NCBI RefSeq assembly: GCF_028736035.1
Contig: NZ_CP117866.1
Span: 7,750,001-7,814,000 of the forward strand
DNA from: Streptomyces sp. T12
Lineage (GTDB): Bacteria; Actinomycetota; Actinomycetes; Streptomycetales; Streptomycetaceae
DNA: 64,000 nucleotides
Reading direction: 5' to 3'
Translations under genes and position numbers: made by a program
Shown: positions 9,063-17,669 of the stretch, piece by piece
How positions within the stretch are numbered: position 1 is the stretch's first letter
Layout of the letters: each line of letters starts with the position of its first letter
The notes under the pieces: model-generated
Databases searched by the model: none
The model's input: only the letters and a program-made list of their open reading frames with translations
What the model was told of the DNA's origin: nothing

Positions 9063-9079
9063 CCTGGGAGAGGACGCAC

Positions 9080-10765
9080 GTGGACGAGGGAGCCCGCAGG
9101 CAGTGGCGCTCCACCATCGCGGCGGCGCAGGCCGGTGACCGGCATGCGCTGGACGAGCTGGTCGAGGGCTGGCTGCCGCTGGTCTACAACGTCGTCGGGC
9201 GCGCCCTCAACGGGCATGCCGACGTCGACGACGTGGTCCAGGAGACCATGCTGCGCGCCGTCGACAACCTCGGCTCGCTGCGGGACCCGGACAGCTTCCG
9301 CTCCTGGCTCGTCGCCATCGCCATGCGGCAGATCCGGGACCGGGCGCGCCGCAGGCAGACCGCCCAGCTGGACGAGTCGGCCGCGCACGAGGCCACCGAC
9401 TTCGCCGAACTCACCGTACTCCGGCTGCAGTTGGAGGGGCAGCGGCGCGAGGTCGCGGAAGCCGTGCGCTGGCTGGACGACGAGGACCGGCAACTGCTGT
9501 CGCTGTGGTGGCTGGAGGTCGCGGGCGAACTGACCCGGCGCGAACTGGCAGCCGCGGCCGGGATCAACCGGCAGCACGCGGCGGTGCGCGTCCAGCGGGT
9601 GAAGGAGCGGCTGGAGACCGCGCGCGGCATCGTCCGTGCGCTGGACGGCGCCTGCCCCGACCTGCGCGAACTGACCGCCCGCTGGAACGGCCGTCCCGAC
9701 TCGGTCTGGCGCAAGCGGCTGGCCCGGCACATCAGGAGCTGCGGCTACTGCGGCGACACCCGCGAGGCCGTCGTACCGGCGGAACGGCTCCTCGTCGGCC
9801 TCGCCCTCGTCCCGATCCCCGTCGGCTTCACCCTCTCCCTGGCCCTCGGCGGCAAGACGGCGGTCGCGGCGACGGCCACGGCGACCTCCGTCGGCTGGTC
9901 CGCGAAGGTGATGGCCGCCCTCACCCAGCCCGCCGTGGCGGTGACGGCCGGCGCGACGATCGTCGCGGGCGGCGCGTACGTCGTCACCCAGACCCCGGAC
10001 GCCCCGCCGCGCGCGGCCGCCCCCACGGCGGCAAGCACGGCCCGCCCGCCGTCGTCCAAGCCGTCCGTGACACCGACGGCCACACCTTCCTCGTCACTGT
10101 CACCCTCGCCGTCGGCGACGAAGCAGGTCGACCTGTACGGCACGGTCGTCGACGCCGTCGACCAGGCCCCGGACCCGAACACCGAGCCCGCCGCCCTCCC
10201 CCGTCGCCCCGAGTCCGGCATCACCAGCACCGGGGGCGCGAAGGCCGTCATGCAGCACCGCGGCGAGAACGTCACGCTCAGCGGACAGGGCTATGTCCTG
10301 GTGCGCTGGCAGATCGCGCCGCACGACCGGCCCGGCGGGCTGACCATGCCGACCTGGACCGGTCTGAAGGGCAAGATCTTCCACGTCGCCTCCGGTGGCG
10401 GCCGCCGCATGGACGACGTCGTCGGGGACGGCTCCGACCGGGGCTACGTCACCGGCATGGGCGGCCCGGACATCGGCTACACGGTGCTGCCCGACGGCAC
10501 CCAGCAGATGTGGCAGAACGAGTACTTCTACATCGACGGCACCGTCACCCTCAACCAGAACGAGCGCGGCGCCTCCTACGGCCTGACCGTCATGCCGTCG
10601 AGCTGGGACAAGGTGAACGAGGACGTGCGGTACGGACCACCCCAGGGCGCCCTCCGCTACGGCCTGGTCCGCGACAACGGCAAGGACACCGCGCCGGTGC
10701 CGCAGTACGTCACCCGCGAGAGGCCGGCCGATCCGGCGACGGTGCCTCAGCGCTCCCGCGTGTAG
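9080..10765 (+). CDS. ECF-type sigma factor fused to zinc-finger, membrane and extracytoplasmic segments
   Basis: The N-terminal 165 residues form a sigma-70 family ECF core: region 2 (ADVDDVVQETMLRAVDNL ... RSWLVAIAMRQIRDR) and region 4 (LDDEDRQLLSLWWLE ... RRELAAAAGINRQHAAVRVQR). Next comes RHIRSCGYCGD, the HxxxCxxC motif of zinc-binding anti-sigma factors, then two hydrophobic segments (LLVGLALVPIPVGFTLSLAL and AVAVTAGATIVAGGAYVV), a Pro/Ser/Thr linker and a ~200-residue tail that would be outside the membrane. So sigma factor, anti-sigma-like region and sensor seem joined in one chain, as described for some actinobacterial ECF groups with C-terminal extensions. GTG 9080 is preferred because GGGAGAGGA lies just upstream; ATG 9059, coupled to the leader ORF, is the alternative. 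The tail's ligand is unknown. Confidence 0.85.
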   Translation: MDEGARRQWRSTIAAAQAGDRHALDELVEGWLPLVYNVVGRALNGHADVDDVVQETMLRAVDNLGSLRDPDSFRSWLVAIAMRQIRDRARRRQTAQLDESAAHEATDFAELTVLRLQLEGQRREVAEAVRWLDDEDRQLLSLWWLEVAGELTRRELAAAAGINRQHAAVRVQRVKERLETARGIVRALDGACPDLRELTARWNGRPDSVWRKRLARHIRSCGYCGDTREAVVPAERLLVGLALVPIPVGFTLSLALGGKTAVAATATATSVGWSAKVMAALTQPAVAVTAGATIVAGGAYVVTQTPDAPPRAAAPTAASTARPPSSKPSVTPTATPSSSLSPSPSATKQVDLYGTVVDAVDQAPDPNTEPAALPRRPESGITSTGGAKAVMQHRGENVTLSGQGYVLVRWQIAPHDRPGGLTMPTWTGLKGKIFHVASGGGRRMDDVVGDGSDRGYVTGMGGPDIGYTVLPDGTQQMWQNEYFYIDGTVTLNQNERGASYGLTVMPSSWDKVNEDVRYGPPQGALRYGLVRDNGKDTAPVPQYVTRERPADPATVPQRSRV

Positions 10766-10915
10766 GCCCAGCGCATCGCCGCCGCCGCGCCCGCCGCGCA
10801 CGTGGTCAAGGCCTTCAACCTGTGGCCCTGTCCGTCGTACGACGACTCGTACGCGACCTCGGCTGCGAGCCGCTGAACGCCGGGGGACTGGACCGGGCCG
10901 GGCCGGTGCCCGTGC
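10766..10915 (+). pseudogene. remnant of an NADP/F420 reductase-like gene
   Basis: Directly after the sigma factor stop, one frame encodes AQRIAAAAPAAHVVKAFNL, and a shifted frame from about 10826 encodes VRRLVRDLGCEPLNAGGLDRA. Both are characteristic, in this order, of NAD(P)-binding proteins of the F420-dependent NADP reductase family (the HVVKAFN strand and the GCEPLNAGGLD loop). In an intact gene some 50-60 residues lie between them, and the N-terminal Rossmann motif and C-terminus are also absent. I infer a gene reduced by internal deletion, frameshift and loss of both ends. There is no start codon or ribosome site. Confidence 0.6.
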
Positions 10916-11608
10916 CTAGGCGGTGCGCAACCCCAGGAGGACGTCGACGCGGTTGGTCGTGATCGAGTCGACGCCGAGGTCCAGCAGGCGGCGCATGGAG
11001 CGCCGGGTGTCCGGGGTCCAGACGGAGAGCAGGTAGCCGTCGCGGTGGACGCGCTCGGCGAGGGCCTGGTCGACCAGGCCGAAGCGGTAGTTGAGCCAGT
11101 GCGGGCGTACCGCGGCCAGCAGGGCGGGGCGCGGCGGCGCGAGGGTCGTCCAGGTCAGGGCGATCTCGGCGGCCGGGTCGGCGGCGCGGACGGCGAGCAT
11201 GGCGCGGGCGCCCGCGCAGTAGTACACGCGGTCCTGCGCCCCGCACCCGCGCACGACGTCCACGACCCGGCGCGCCGCCCGCACATCGGGCGTGCCCGGC
11301 AGGTCGAGCATCACCCGGCTCCCGTCGCACGCCGCGAGCGCCTCCTCCAACGTCGGCACCCCGCCCGCCGTCAGCCCCCGCACCTCGGCCGCCGACAGCG
11401 CGAGCAGCGGCCGGTCCTGCTCCCACAGCCGCTTCAGCGTCTCGTCGTGCAGCAGCACCGGCACGCCGTCCTTGGTGAGCCGTACGTCGATCTCCACGGC
11501 GTCCGCGCCCATGTGGAGCGCGGAGCGCAGGGAGTCGAGCGTGTTCTCGCGGACGCGGTAGGGGTCGCCGCGGTGGGCGACGGCGGTCACGTTCTGCATG
11601 GACGTCAT
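10916..11608 (-). CDS. glycerophosphodiester phosphodiesterase
   Basis: A 230-residue cytoplasmic GDPD-family protein. The metal and catalytic motifs are HRG at residues 12-14, VEIDV near 38-42 (the E-x-D metal ligands) and LHDETL near 53 with the second catalytic His. A C-terminal LDLGVDSITTNRVD gives the last strand of the TIM barrel. It hydrolyses glycerophosphodiesters from phospholipid turnover to sn-glycerol 3-phosphate and an alcohol. There is no signal peptide, so an internal UgpQ-like role is more likely than a secreted GlpQ role. ATG 11608 and ATG 11599 are both possible starts. It lies 53 bp downstream of adenosine deaminase on the same strand. Confidence 0.9.
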   Translation of the reverse strand: MTSMQNVTAVAHRGDPYRVRENTLDSLRSALHMGADAVEIDVRLTKDGVPVLLHDETLKRLWEQDRPLLALSAAEVRGLTAGGVPTLEEALAACDGSRVMLDLPGTPDVRAARRVVDVVRGCGAQDRVYYCAGARAMLAVRAADPAAEIALTWTTLAPPRPALLAAVRPHWLNYRFGLVDQALAERVHRDGYLLSVWTPDTRRSMRRLLDLGVDSITTNRVDVLLGLRTA

Positions 11609-11661
11609 TGTGGCGGGCGTCGGTGGAGTGGCGTCAGTCGCGGGGCGTCAGTCCGGGGGCG

Positions 11662-12723
11662 TCAGGAGGCGAGCCACGTGGTCGTGTACGTGTCGATCTC
11701 GTCCTTGATCCGGGCCTTGCCGGGCCCGTCGAGGAAGGATGCGTCCACGGCGTTCTTGGCAAGGTCGGCCAGGCCCCCCTCATCCAGGTCGAGAAGGCGC
11801 GCGGCGACGGCGTACTCGTTGTTGAGGTCGGTGCCGAACATGGGCGGGTCGTCGGAGTTGATGGTGACGACGACCCCGGCCTTCGCGAACTCCTTGATCG
11901 GGTGCTCGTCGATGTCGCGGACCGCGCGCGTGGCGATGTTGGAGGTCGGGCACACCTCCAGCGCGATCCGGTGCTCGGCGAGGTGCGCGAGCAGCTTCGG
12001 GTCCTGCGCCGCACTCGTGCCGTGCCCTATGCGCTCGGCGCGCAGGTGGGTCAGGGCGTCCCAGACCGTCTCCGGCCCGGTGGTCTCGCCGGCGTGCGGC
12101 ACGGAGTGCAGTCCGGCCGCGATCGCACGGTCGAAGTACGGCTTGAACTGCGGCCTCGGTACGCCGATCTCGGGCCCGCCGAGCCCGAAGGAGACCAGGC
12201 CCTGCGGGCGCACCCGGTCGTCGGTGGCGAGCCGCGCGGTCTCCTCGGCGGCCTCCAGACCGGCCTCGCCGGGAATGTCGAAGCACCAGCGCAGCACGGT
12301 CCCGAACTCGGCCTCGGCCGCCTTGCGGGCGTCCTCGATCGCCGCCATGAACGCGCTCTCGTCGATGCCGCGGCGGGTGGAGGAGAACGGGGTGATGGTC
12401 AGCTCGGCGTAGCGCACCTGCTGCCGGGCCAGGTCGCGGGCCACCTCGTACGTCAGCAGCCGCACGTCCTCCGGGGTGCGGATGAGGTCGACCACGGACA
12501 GGTACACCTCGATGAAGTGGGCGAAGTCCGTGAAGGTGAAGTAGTCGACCAGGGCCTCGGGGTCGGTGGGGACCTTGGAGTCGGGGTGGCGGGCGGCGAG
12601 TTCCGCGACGATGCGGGGGGAGGCGGAGCCGACGTGGTGGACGTGCAGTTCGGCCTTGGGCAGTCCGGCGATGAAGGCGTGCAGGTCGCGCGGGACGCGG
12701 GCGTCGACGAGACGGTCGGTCAA
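11662..12723 (-). CDS. add: adenosine deaminase
   Basis: A 353-residue member of the adenosine/AMP deaminase family, which converts (deoxy)adenosine to (deoxy)inosine plus ammonia in purine salvage. Zinc ligands are seen in ELHVHHVG (His27 and His29), HAGETTGPE (catalytic Glu region), RIGHGTS and NSDDPPMFGTDL (Asp ligands). The motif HVHHVGSASP, instead of the usual HxHLxGS, is the form I know from actinobacterial members. The start is TTG with GGGGAGG four bases upstream, which is strong enough to decide it. The product is cytoplasmic and of normal length. Confidence 0.92.
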   Translation of the reverse strand: MTDRLVDARVPRDLHAFIAGLPKAELHVHHVGSASPRIVAELAARHPDSKVPTDPEALVDYFTFTDFAHFIEVYLSVVDLIRTPEDVRLLTYEVARDLARQQVRYAELTITPFSSTRRGIDESAFMAAIEDARKAAEAEFGTVLRWCFDIPGEAGLEAAEETARLATDDRVRPQGLVSFGLGGPEIGVPRPQFKPYFDRAIAAGLHSVPHAGETTGPETVWDALTHLRAERIGHGTSAAQDPKLLAHLAEHRIALEVCPTSNIATRAVRDIDEHPIKEFAKAGVVVTINSDDPPMFGTDLNNEYAVAARLLDLDEGGLADLAKNAVDASFLDGPGKARIKDEIDTYTTTWLAS

Positions 12724-12879
12724 GGTTCCTCCCCGGGAACGGCGTCCGCGGCCGGGTGTGCGGCTCGGCGGGACGCGGGTGATCGGCTGATCGGTTACTC
12801 GGGATCATCGTAGGCCGGGGCCGCGGCGGTGATGCCCGGGCCTTAGCATGACGGCACGTACGACAGAGGGGGCCCGCGC

Positions 12880-13818
12880 ATGTCCGACGACGCGCAGACG
12901 CCGGAGGCGCCGGAGGGATCGGGGAGATCAGGGGGAGCGGGGGGATCGGTGGCGCCGGGGGGAACCGGGGTACCGGGAGACGCGGCCGTAGCGGGGTCGG
13001 GGACTTCGTTGGAGAAGAAGCAGAAGACGTCGTTGGACAAGCCGGGGGCGGCGGGACCGAGTAGTGCGCCGGAGGCTCGATCCGAACCGGATCCGTGGGC
13101 GCCTCCGGTCGCGGGCGCGCAGCCGGCTCCCCCCGCGCCGGGCGGTCCCGGGTACACCCTCGCCTCGAACGAGCCGCCACTCTGGCCCGCTCCGGCCGTG
13201 CACGATCAGCAGACGGTCACGTCCATGCCGCCCACGGGCGGGCCGGCCGAGCCACGGGACGCCGTACCGCCGGCGTCGCCGTGGATGAACCCGTCGGCCG
13301 GGCCGGGCCCGGTGACGCCGCCGCACGGCCCGACAGGGAACCCCTTCGCGCCGCCGGGGCCCACGTCGTCCACGCCGGGCGGCGCACCTGCCAATCCCTT
13401 CGCGCCGCCGACCGCGCCCGGTCCCTACGCCGCTCACGGTGAGCCCGTCCCGCCGCCGCCCATCGGTCCCGACGGGCCGGGGCGGGTTCCGTACGGCTAT
13501 CCCGGCGGTTACGCGTATCCGCCGCCGGGGCCCGGTGCCGGGGGCTACTACGGCTGGCCCGGGATGCAGGCCATGCCGAGCAACGGGATGGGTACGGCCG
13601 GGCTGGTGCTCGGGATCATCTCCGCGGCGGTCTTCTGCCTGTGGCCGGTGGCGATCATCCTGGGTGTGCTGGCTCTGATCTTCGGTTCGATCGGGCGGGG
13701 CAAGGCCCGGCGGGGCGAGGCGACGAATCCGGGGCAGGCCCTGGCCGGGGTCATCTGCGGGGCGGCGGGCGTGGTGCTCGGGCTGGTCATGGTGGCGCTT
13801 GTGATCGCCACGTCGTAG
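12880..13818 (+). CDS. DUF4190-type membrane protein with long Pro/Gly-rich N-terminus
   Basis: A 312-residue protein. Residues 1-225 are low-complexity Gly/Pro/Ser/Ala with several PFAPP repeats and a Tyr/Gly/Pro-rich stretch (YGYPGGYAYPPPGPG). Residues ~232-310 hold two membrane helices of the DUF4190 type: GTAGLVLGIISAAVFCLWPVA and a second after a polar loop with RGKARRGEA. The disordered N-terminus is expected in the cytoplasm. Function is unknown; such proteins are common in actinobacteria. The ATG follows AGAGGGGG at normal distance. Confidence 0.8.
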   Translation: MSDDAQTPEAPEGSGRSGGAGGSVAPGGTGVPGDAAVAGSGTSLEKKQKTSLDKPGAAGPSSAPEARSEPDPWAPPVAGAQPAPPAPGGPGYTLASNEPPLWPAPAVHDQQTVTSMPPTGGPAEPRDAVPPASPWMNPSAGPGPVTPPHGPTGNPFAPPGPTSSTPGGAPANPFAPPTAPGPYAAHGEPVPPPPIGPDGPGRVPYGYPGGYAYPPPGPGAGGYYGWPGMQAMPSNGMGTAGLVLGIISAAVFCLWPVAIILGVLALIFGSIGRGKARRGEATNPGQALAGVICGAAGVVLGLVMVALVIATS

Positions 13819-13873
13819 GCACCGCCGGGTTCTCCTCGCCCCCGCCAGGGGGCTCTGCCCCCTGGACCCCCGC

Positions 13874-13923
13874 TCCTCAAACGCCGGAGGGGCTGGTTTT
13901 TCAGCCCGTCCGGCGTTTGAGGA
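13874..13923. terminator. large bidirectional hairpin terminator
   Basis: Arms 13874-13895 and 13902-13923 form a 22-bp stem with a single mismatch and a GTTTTT loop. It lies between the convergent DUF4190 and NADAR genes and can serve both. The right arm is the start of the dispersed repeat described separately, so the terminator was probably formed by two inverted copies of that repeat. Confidence 0.8.
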
Positions 13924-13973
13924 CGAGGCCCGTTCAGGGCCGAAGCGGGGGTCTGGGGGCGGCAGCCCCCAGG
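13902..13973 (+). repeat. dispersed intergenic repeat, family A, copy 1
   Basis: About 72 bp starting CAGCCCGTCCGGCG and containing GAGGACGAGGCCCGTT, GGGCCGAAGCGGGGGTCT and ending in a GGGGGC...GCCCCC hairpin. A closely matching copy with the same order of blocks is found at 59032-59104. It does not encode protein and lies in an intergenic space both times. Copies of this kind are common between Streptomyces genes as far as I know. Confidence 0.8.
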
Positions 13974-14010
13974 GATGGGACGGGTAGGGGCGGCGAGGGC
14001 GAAAACCTCC

Positions 14011-14565
14011 CTACCCCCGCAACCGCTCCCGCGCCTCCATCAACGCGAACCCCAACAAATTCGGCCCCCGCCACCGCTCCGGATCCCCCGCCCCCTCATC
14101 ACTCGCCGCGAGCCCGATCCCCCACACCCGGTCCACCGGACTGGCCTCCACCAGCACCCGATCCCCGGTACCCAGCAAGAACTCCCGCAGATCCGCATGC
14201 GCGCCGAACTTGTGGACCGACCCCTCGACGACGATCCGGAACCGCTCCCGCTCCCATATCGCGTCGTCGAACCCCCGCACCAGCCGCCCGGCCTTCTTCG
14301 CCACCGACGGATGCCCGGCCCCCAGCACCCCGCGCTCCGCCTCCACGTCCCCGAACAGCCGTGCCTTCCCGGCCATCATCCAGTGCTCGGCGGTCGCGTA
14401 CTCCACCCCGTCCACCGTGAACGGCGACGGCCACCACTGGCTCAGGCAGCTCGCGCCCACCTGGCCGTCCGGCCTCGGCCGGTGCCCCCAGAAGTGCAGA
14501 TACTTGACCCTCGCCCCCGCGCGGACCTCCCTGATCAGGACATCCCAAGAATCGATCTTCGCCAT
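14011..14565 (-). CDS. NADAR family protein
   Basis: A 184-residue protein of the NADAR (YbiA-like) superfamily. Family signatures seen are LHFWGH near the N-terminus, SQWWPSPFTVDGVEYATAEHWMM (the central F/Y-x-AEHWM segment), and the C-terminal WGIGLAASD...WRGPNLLGFALM. The E. coli relative YbiA acts as an N-glycosidase on riboflavin-pathway intermediates, and other members act on NAD/ADP-ribose derivatives; which applies here is unknown. ATG 14565 is preferred over an in-frame TTG ten codons upstream. It is divergent from the polyamine operon. Confidence 0.85.
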   Translation of the reverse strand: MAKIDSWDVLIREVRAGARVKYLHFWGHRPRPDGQVGASCLSQWWPSPFTVDGVEYATAEHWMMAGKARLFGDVEAERGVLGAGHPSVAKKAGRLVRGFDDAIWERERFRIVVEGSVHKFGAHADLREFLLGTGDRVLVEASPVDRVWGIGLAASDEGAGDPERWRGPNLLGFALMEARERLRG

Positions 14566-14659
14566 GCCGCCGAGTCTGGCACGCACCACCGACAATGCGT
14601 CCCGCGTTTTTCCGGCCGACTCGACACCTGGTCGACAGATTCCGTCGCGTAACCAAAAG

Positions 14660-14680
14660 GCAACAACGGAATCACTTGTT
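14660..14680. promoter_or_regulatory. 6-bp inverted repeat CAACAA / TTGTTG before the polyamine operon
   Basis: In the 200-bp divergent region between the NADAR gene and the polyamine operon, CAACAA and TTGTTG are separated by nine bases in an otherwise GC-rich sequence. It could be an operator for the operon 85 bp downstream. No regulator gene lies next to it, so this is a weak call. Confidence 0.25.
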
Positions 14681-14765
14681 GGAGTCCACCTGCTCTGTCA
14701 GGATCGGCACTCAAATCGAGCCTGAGCCACGCCGGCCCCACCACGGGGACACGGAGGAGAGCGAC

Positions 14766-16331
14766 ATGCAGAACCCGGGCACCGCCACCCCGGACACCGC
14801 AACCCCGGACACCGCCACCCCGGAACGTTTCCCGGCCCAGGACCGCTTCGCGGAGGGCGCGCAGTACATCGCGGGCCGACCGGCGAAGGGGACCTCGGGC
14901 CGTACGCACGCCGTCGTCGACCCGGCCACCGGCGAGGAGGTGTACACGTACGACCTGGCCGGTACCGATGACGTCGACGCCGCCGTCGCCGCCGCGCGCG
15001 AGGCGTTTCCCGGCTGGGCCGCGGCCACCCCGGGCGAGCGCTCCGACGCGCTGCACCGCTTCGCCGCCGTCCTCGCCGACCGCGCCGAGGAATTCGCCCG
15101 CGCCGAGTCCCTGCAGTGCGGGAAGCCGCTGAAGCTGACCCGTGAGTTCGATGTGCCGGGGACCATCGACAACACCTCCTTCTTCGCCGGCGCCGCCCGT
15201 CACCTCGCCGGCCAGTCCGCCGGGGAGTACTCCGGCGATCACACCTCGTACGTCCGTCGCGAACCCATCGGCGTCGTCGGGTCCATCGCCCCCTGGAACT
15301 ACCCCCTCCAGATGGCCGCCTGGAAGATCCTCCCGGCGATCGCCGCGGGCAACACCATCGTGCTCAAGCCCGCCGAGCTCACCCCGCTCACCTCGCTCCT
15401 CTTCGCGCAGGCCGCCACCGACGCCGGGATCCCCGACGGTGTGATCAACATCGTCACCGGGACCGGCAGGGAAGCCGGCGAGCATCTCGTCGGCCATCCC
15501 GACGTCGCCATGACCTCCTTCACCGGCTCCACCGCAATCGGCAAGCGCGTCGCCGAGATCGCCACCGGCACCGTGAAGCGGATCCACCTGGAACTGGGCG
15601 GCAAGGCGCCCTTCGTCGTCTTCGACGACGCCGACCTCGAAGCCGCCGTCCACGGCGCGGTCGCGGGCGCGCTCATCAACACCGGGCAGGACTGCACGGC
15701 GGCCACGCGCGCGTACGTGCAGCGACCGCTCTATGAGGAGTTCGTCGAGCGGACCGCCGCCCTCATGGAGAGCGTCCGGCTCGGTGATCCGTTCGCGCCG
15801 GGCACCGATCTCGGGCCGCTGATCTCCCACGTCCAGCGCGACCGGGTCGCCGGGTTCGTCGACCGTGCGCGTGCCTACGCGCGCGTGGTCACCGGCGGTG
15901 AGGCCCCACAGGGCGACCTCGAGAACGGTGCGTACTATCGGCCCACCCTGGTCGCCGACGCCGCCCAGGACAGTGAGATCGTCCAGTCCGAGATCTTCGG
16001 GCCGGTCCTGGTCGTCGTGCCGTTCGACAGCGACGACGACGGGATCCGGCTCGCCAACGACACCCCGTACGGGCTCGCCGCCTCCGCCTGGAGCCGTGAC
16101 GTCTACCGGGCGAACCGGGCCACCCGCGAGATCAAGGCGGGGTGCGTCTGGGTCAACGACCACATTCCGATCATCAGCGAGATGCCGCACGGCGGCTACA
16201 AGGCGTCCGGCTTCGGCAAGGACATGTCCACGTACTCGTTCGAGGAGTACACGCAGATCAAGCACGTCATGTTCGACAACACCGCGGTGCCCAGGAAGGA
16301 CTGGCACCGCACCGTCTTCGGGGACCGATAA
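14766..16331 (+). CDS. gamma-aminobutyraldehyde dehydrogenase
   Basis: A 521-residue NAD(P)-dependent aldehyde dehydrogenase. After a low-complexity leader with TATPDTATPDTATP repeats come the family motifs: APWNYPLQMAAWK (cofactor site), ELGGKAPFVVFDDAD with the catalytic Glu, and NTGQDCTAATR with the catalytic Cys. It is first in a run with a polyamine-type ABC transporter and an FAD oxidase, so oxidation of 4-aminobutanal (or its gamma-glutamyl form) to GABA is the likely role in putrescine breakdown. The ATG chosen has GGAGGAG six bases upstream; the frame is open further upstream but without conserved content. The next gene starts 85 bp on. Confidence 0.88.
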   Translation: MQNPGTATPDTATPDTATPERFPAQDRFAEGAQYIAGRPAKGTSGRTHAVVDPATGEEVYTYDLAGTDDVDAAVAAAREAFPGWAAATPGERSDALHRFAAVLADRAEEFARAESLQCGKPLKLTREFDVPGTIDNTSFFAGAARHLAGQSAGEYSGDHTSYVRREPIGVVGSIAPWNYPLQMAAWKILPAIAAGNTIVLKPAELTPLTSLLFAQAATDAGIPDGVINIVTGTGREAGEHLVGHPDVAMTSFTGSTAIGKRVAEIATGTVKRIHLELGGKAPFVVFDDADLEAAVHGAVAGALINTGQDCTAATRAYVQRPLYEEFVERTAALMESVRLGDPFAPGTDLGPLISHVQRDRVAGFVDRARAYARVVTGGEAPQGDLENGAYYRPTLVADAAQDSEIVQSEIFGPVLVVVPFDSDDDGIRLANDTPYGLAASAWSRDVYRANRATREIKAGCVWVNDHIPIISEMPHGGYKASGFGKDMSTYSFEEYTQIKHVMFDNTAVPRKDWHRTVFGDR

Positions 16332-16416
16332 CCAGATCAGGCGGGAGCAGCCGGCCGCCCGACCCACGACCGGCCTCCCCAACCTTTCCGATCTCTCCCG
16401 AAAGGGCACCACGCGC

Positions 16417-17664
16417 ATGGAGCAGTACGAGCCCGACCGCCTGTCCCCGGCCCAAGTGGCCGCCATGCGGCGCAGTCTGCGCAATGGCCGGGCCGCCATG
16501 ACCCGGCGTTCCCTGCTGCGCGCCTCCACCGGCGGCGCGCTCGCGCTGGGCGGGCTGGGCACGCTCAGTGCCTGCGGGATCCCCGCGGCCGGCAAGACCC
16601 AGGGCGGCACGTCCGCCGAGGACCACTCGGCCGAGGAGAAGGTCGTCAACTTCTCCAACTGGACCGAGTACATGGACGTCGACGACAGCGGCAAGCACCA
16701 TCCGACGCTGGAGCAGTTCACCGAGCGGACCGGCATCAAGGTCAAGTACACCGAGGACATCAACGACAACAACGAGTTCTTCGGCAAGATCAAGCCGCAG
16801 CTCGCGGCCGGCCAGGACACCGGACGCGACATCATCGTCCTCACGGACTGGCTCGCCGGCCGTCTCATCCGCCTCGGCTGGGTCCAGAAACTCGACCCGT
16901 CCAACCTGCCGCACGCCTTCGCCAACCTGTCGCAGCAGTTCCGCAGCCCCGACTGGGACCCGGGACGGGCGTACTCCTACCCCTGGCAGGGCATCTCGAC
17001 GGTCATCGCCTACAACAAGAAGGCGCTCGACGGCGTCGAGGTGAAGACGGTCTCCGACCTGCTCGACAACCCCAAGCTCAAGGGCCGCGTCGGCTTCCTC
17101 ACCGAGATGCGCGACACCGTCGGGATGACCCTGCTCGACATGGGCAAGGACCCGGCCAAGTTCACCGACGACGACTACGACGCGGCGATCGCACGCCTGC
17201 AGAAGGCCGTCGACAACAAGCAGATCCGCCGGTTCACCGGCAACGATTACACCTCCGACCTCACCAGCGGCGACTTCGCCGCCTGCCTCGCCTGGGCCGG
17301 TGACGTCGTACAGCTCAAGGCCGACAGCCCGGACATCGACTTCCTCATCCCGGACAGCGGCTACATGACCTCCAGCGACAACCTGCTGATCCCCAACAAG
17401 GCCCGTCACAAGACGAACGCCGAGCGGCTCATCGACTACTACTTCGAGCCGAAGCCCGCCGCCGAGCTCGCCGCCTACATCAACTACGTCTGTCCCGTCG
17501 ACGGCGTGAAGGAAGAGCTTGCGAAGATCGACGAGGACGCGGCGCACAACCCGCTGATCCTCCCCGACAAGGCCATGCAGGCCCAGTCCCGCGCCTTCCG
17601 CTCCCTGAGCGCGAAGGAAGAGACGGCCTACGAAGAGAAGTTCGCGAAGCTCACAGGGGCGTGA
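16417..17664 (+). CDS. polyamine ABC transporter substrate-binding lipoprotein (PotD/PotF-like)
   Basis: A 415-residue extracytoplasmic binding protein. The N-terminal region has TRRSLLRAS, a twin-arginine motif, then a hydrophobic stretch and the lipobox GTLSAC, so it should be exported, lipidated at Cys and held at the outer face of the membrane. The mature part starts with VVNFSNWTEYMD, the typical first strand of spermidine/putrescine binding proteins, and later has the aromatic box segments of the family (TDWLAG, SYPWQGISTVIAYNKKA). It is followed by the ATPase, two permeases and an oxidase, giving a complete importer. A GAAAGGG stretch precedes the ATG. Confidence 0.9.
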   Translation: MEQYEPDRLSPAQVAAMRRSLRNGRAAMTRRSLLRASTGGALALGGLGTLSACGIPAAGKTQGGTSAEDHSAEEKVVNFSNWTEYMDVDDSGKHHPTLEQFTERTGIKVKYTEDINDNNEFFGKIKPQLAAGQDTGRDIIVLTDWLAGRLIRLGWVQKLDPSNLPHAFANLSQQFRSPDWDPGRAYSYPWQGISTVIAYNKKALDGVEVKTVSDLLDNPKLKGRVGFLTEMRDTVGMTLLDMGKDPAKFTDDDYDAAIARLQKAVDNKQIRRFTGNDYTSDLTSGDFAACLAWAGDVVQLKADSPDIDFLIPDSGYMTSSDNLLIPNKARHKTNAERLIDYYFEPKPAAELAAYINYVCPVDGVKEELAKIDEDAAHNPLILPDKAMQAQSRAFRSLSAKEETAYEEKFAKLTGA

Positions 17665-17669
17665 CACCA

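Noticed and set aside
10766..10915. C-terminal continuation of the sigma factor past its stop
   Set aside because: The downstream sequence matches a different family and changes frame, so a gene remnant explains it better.
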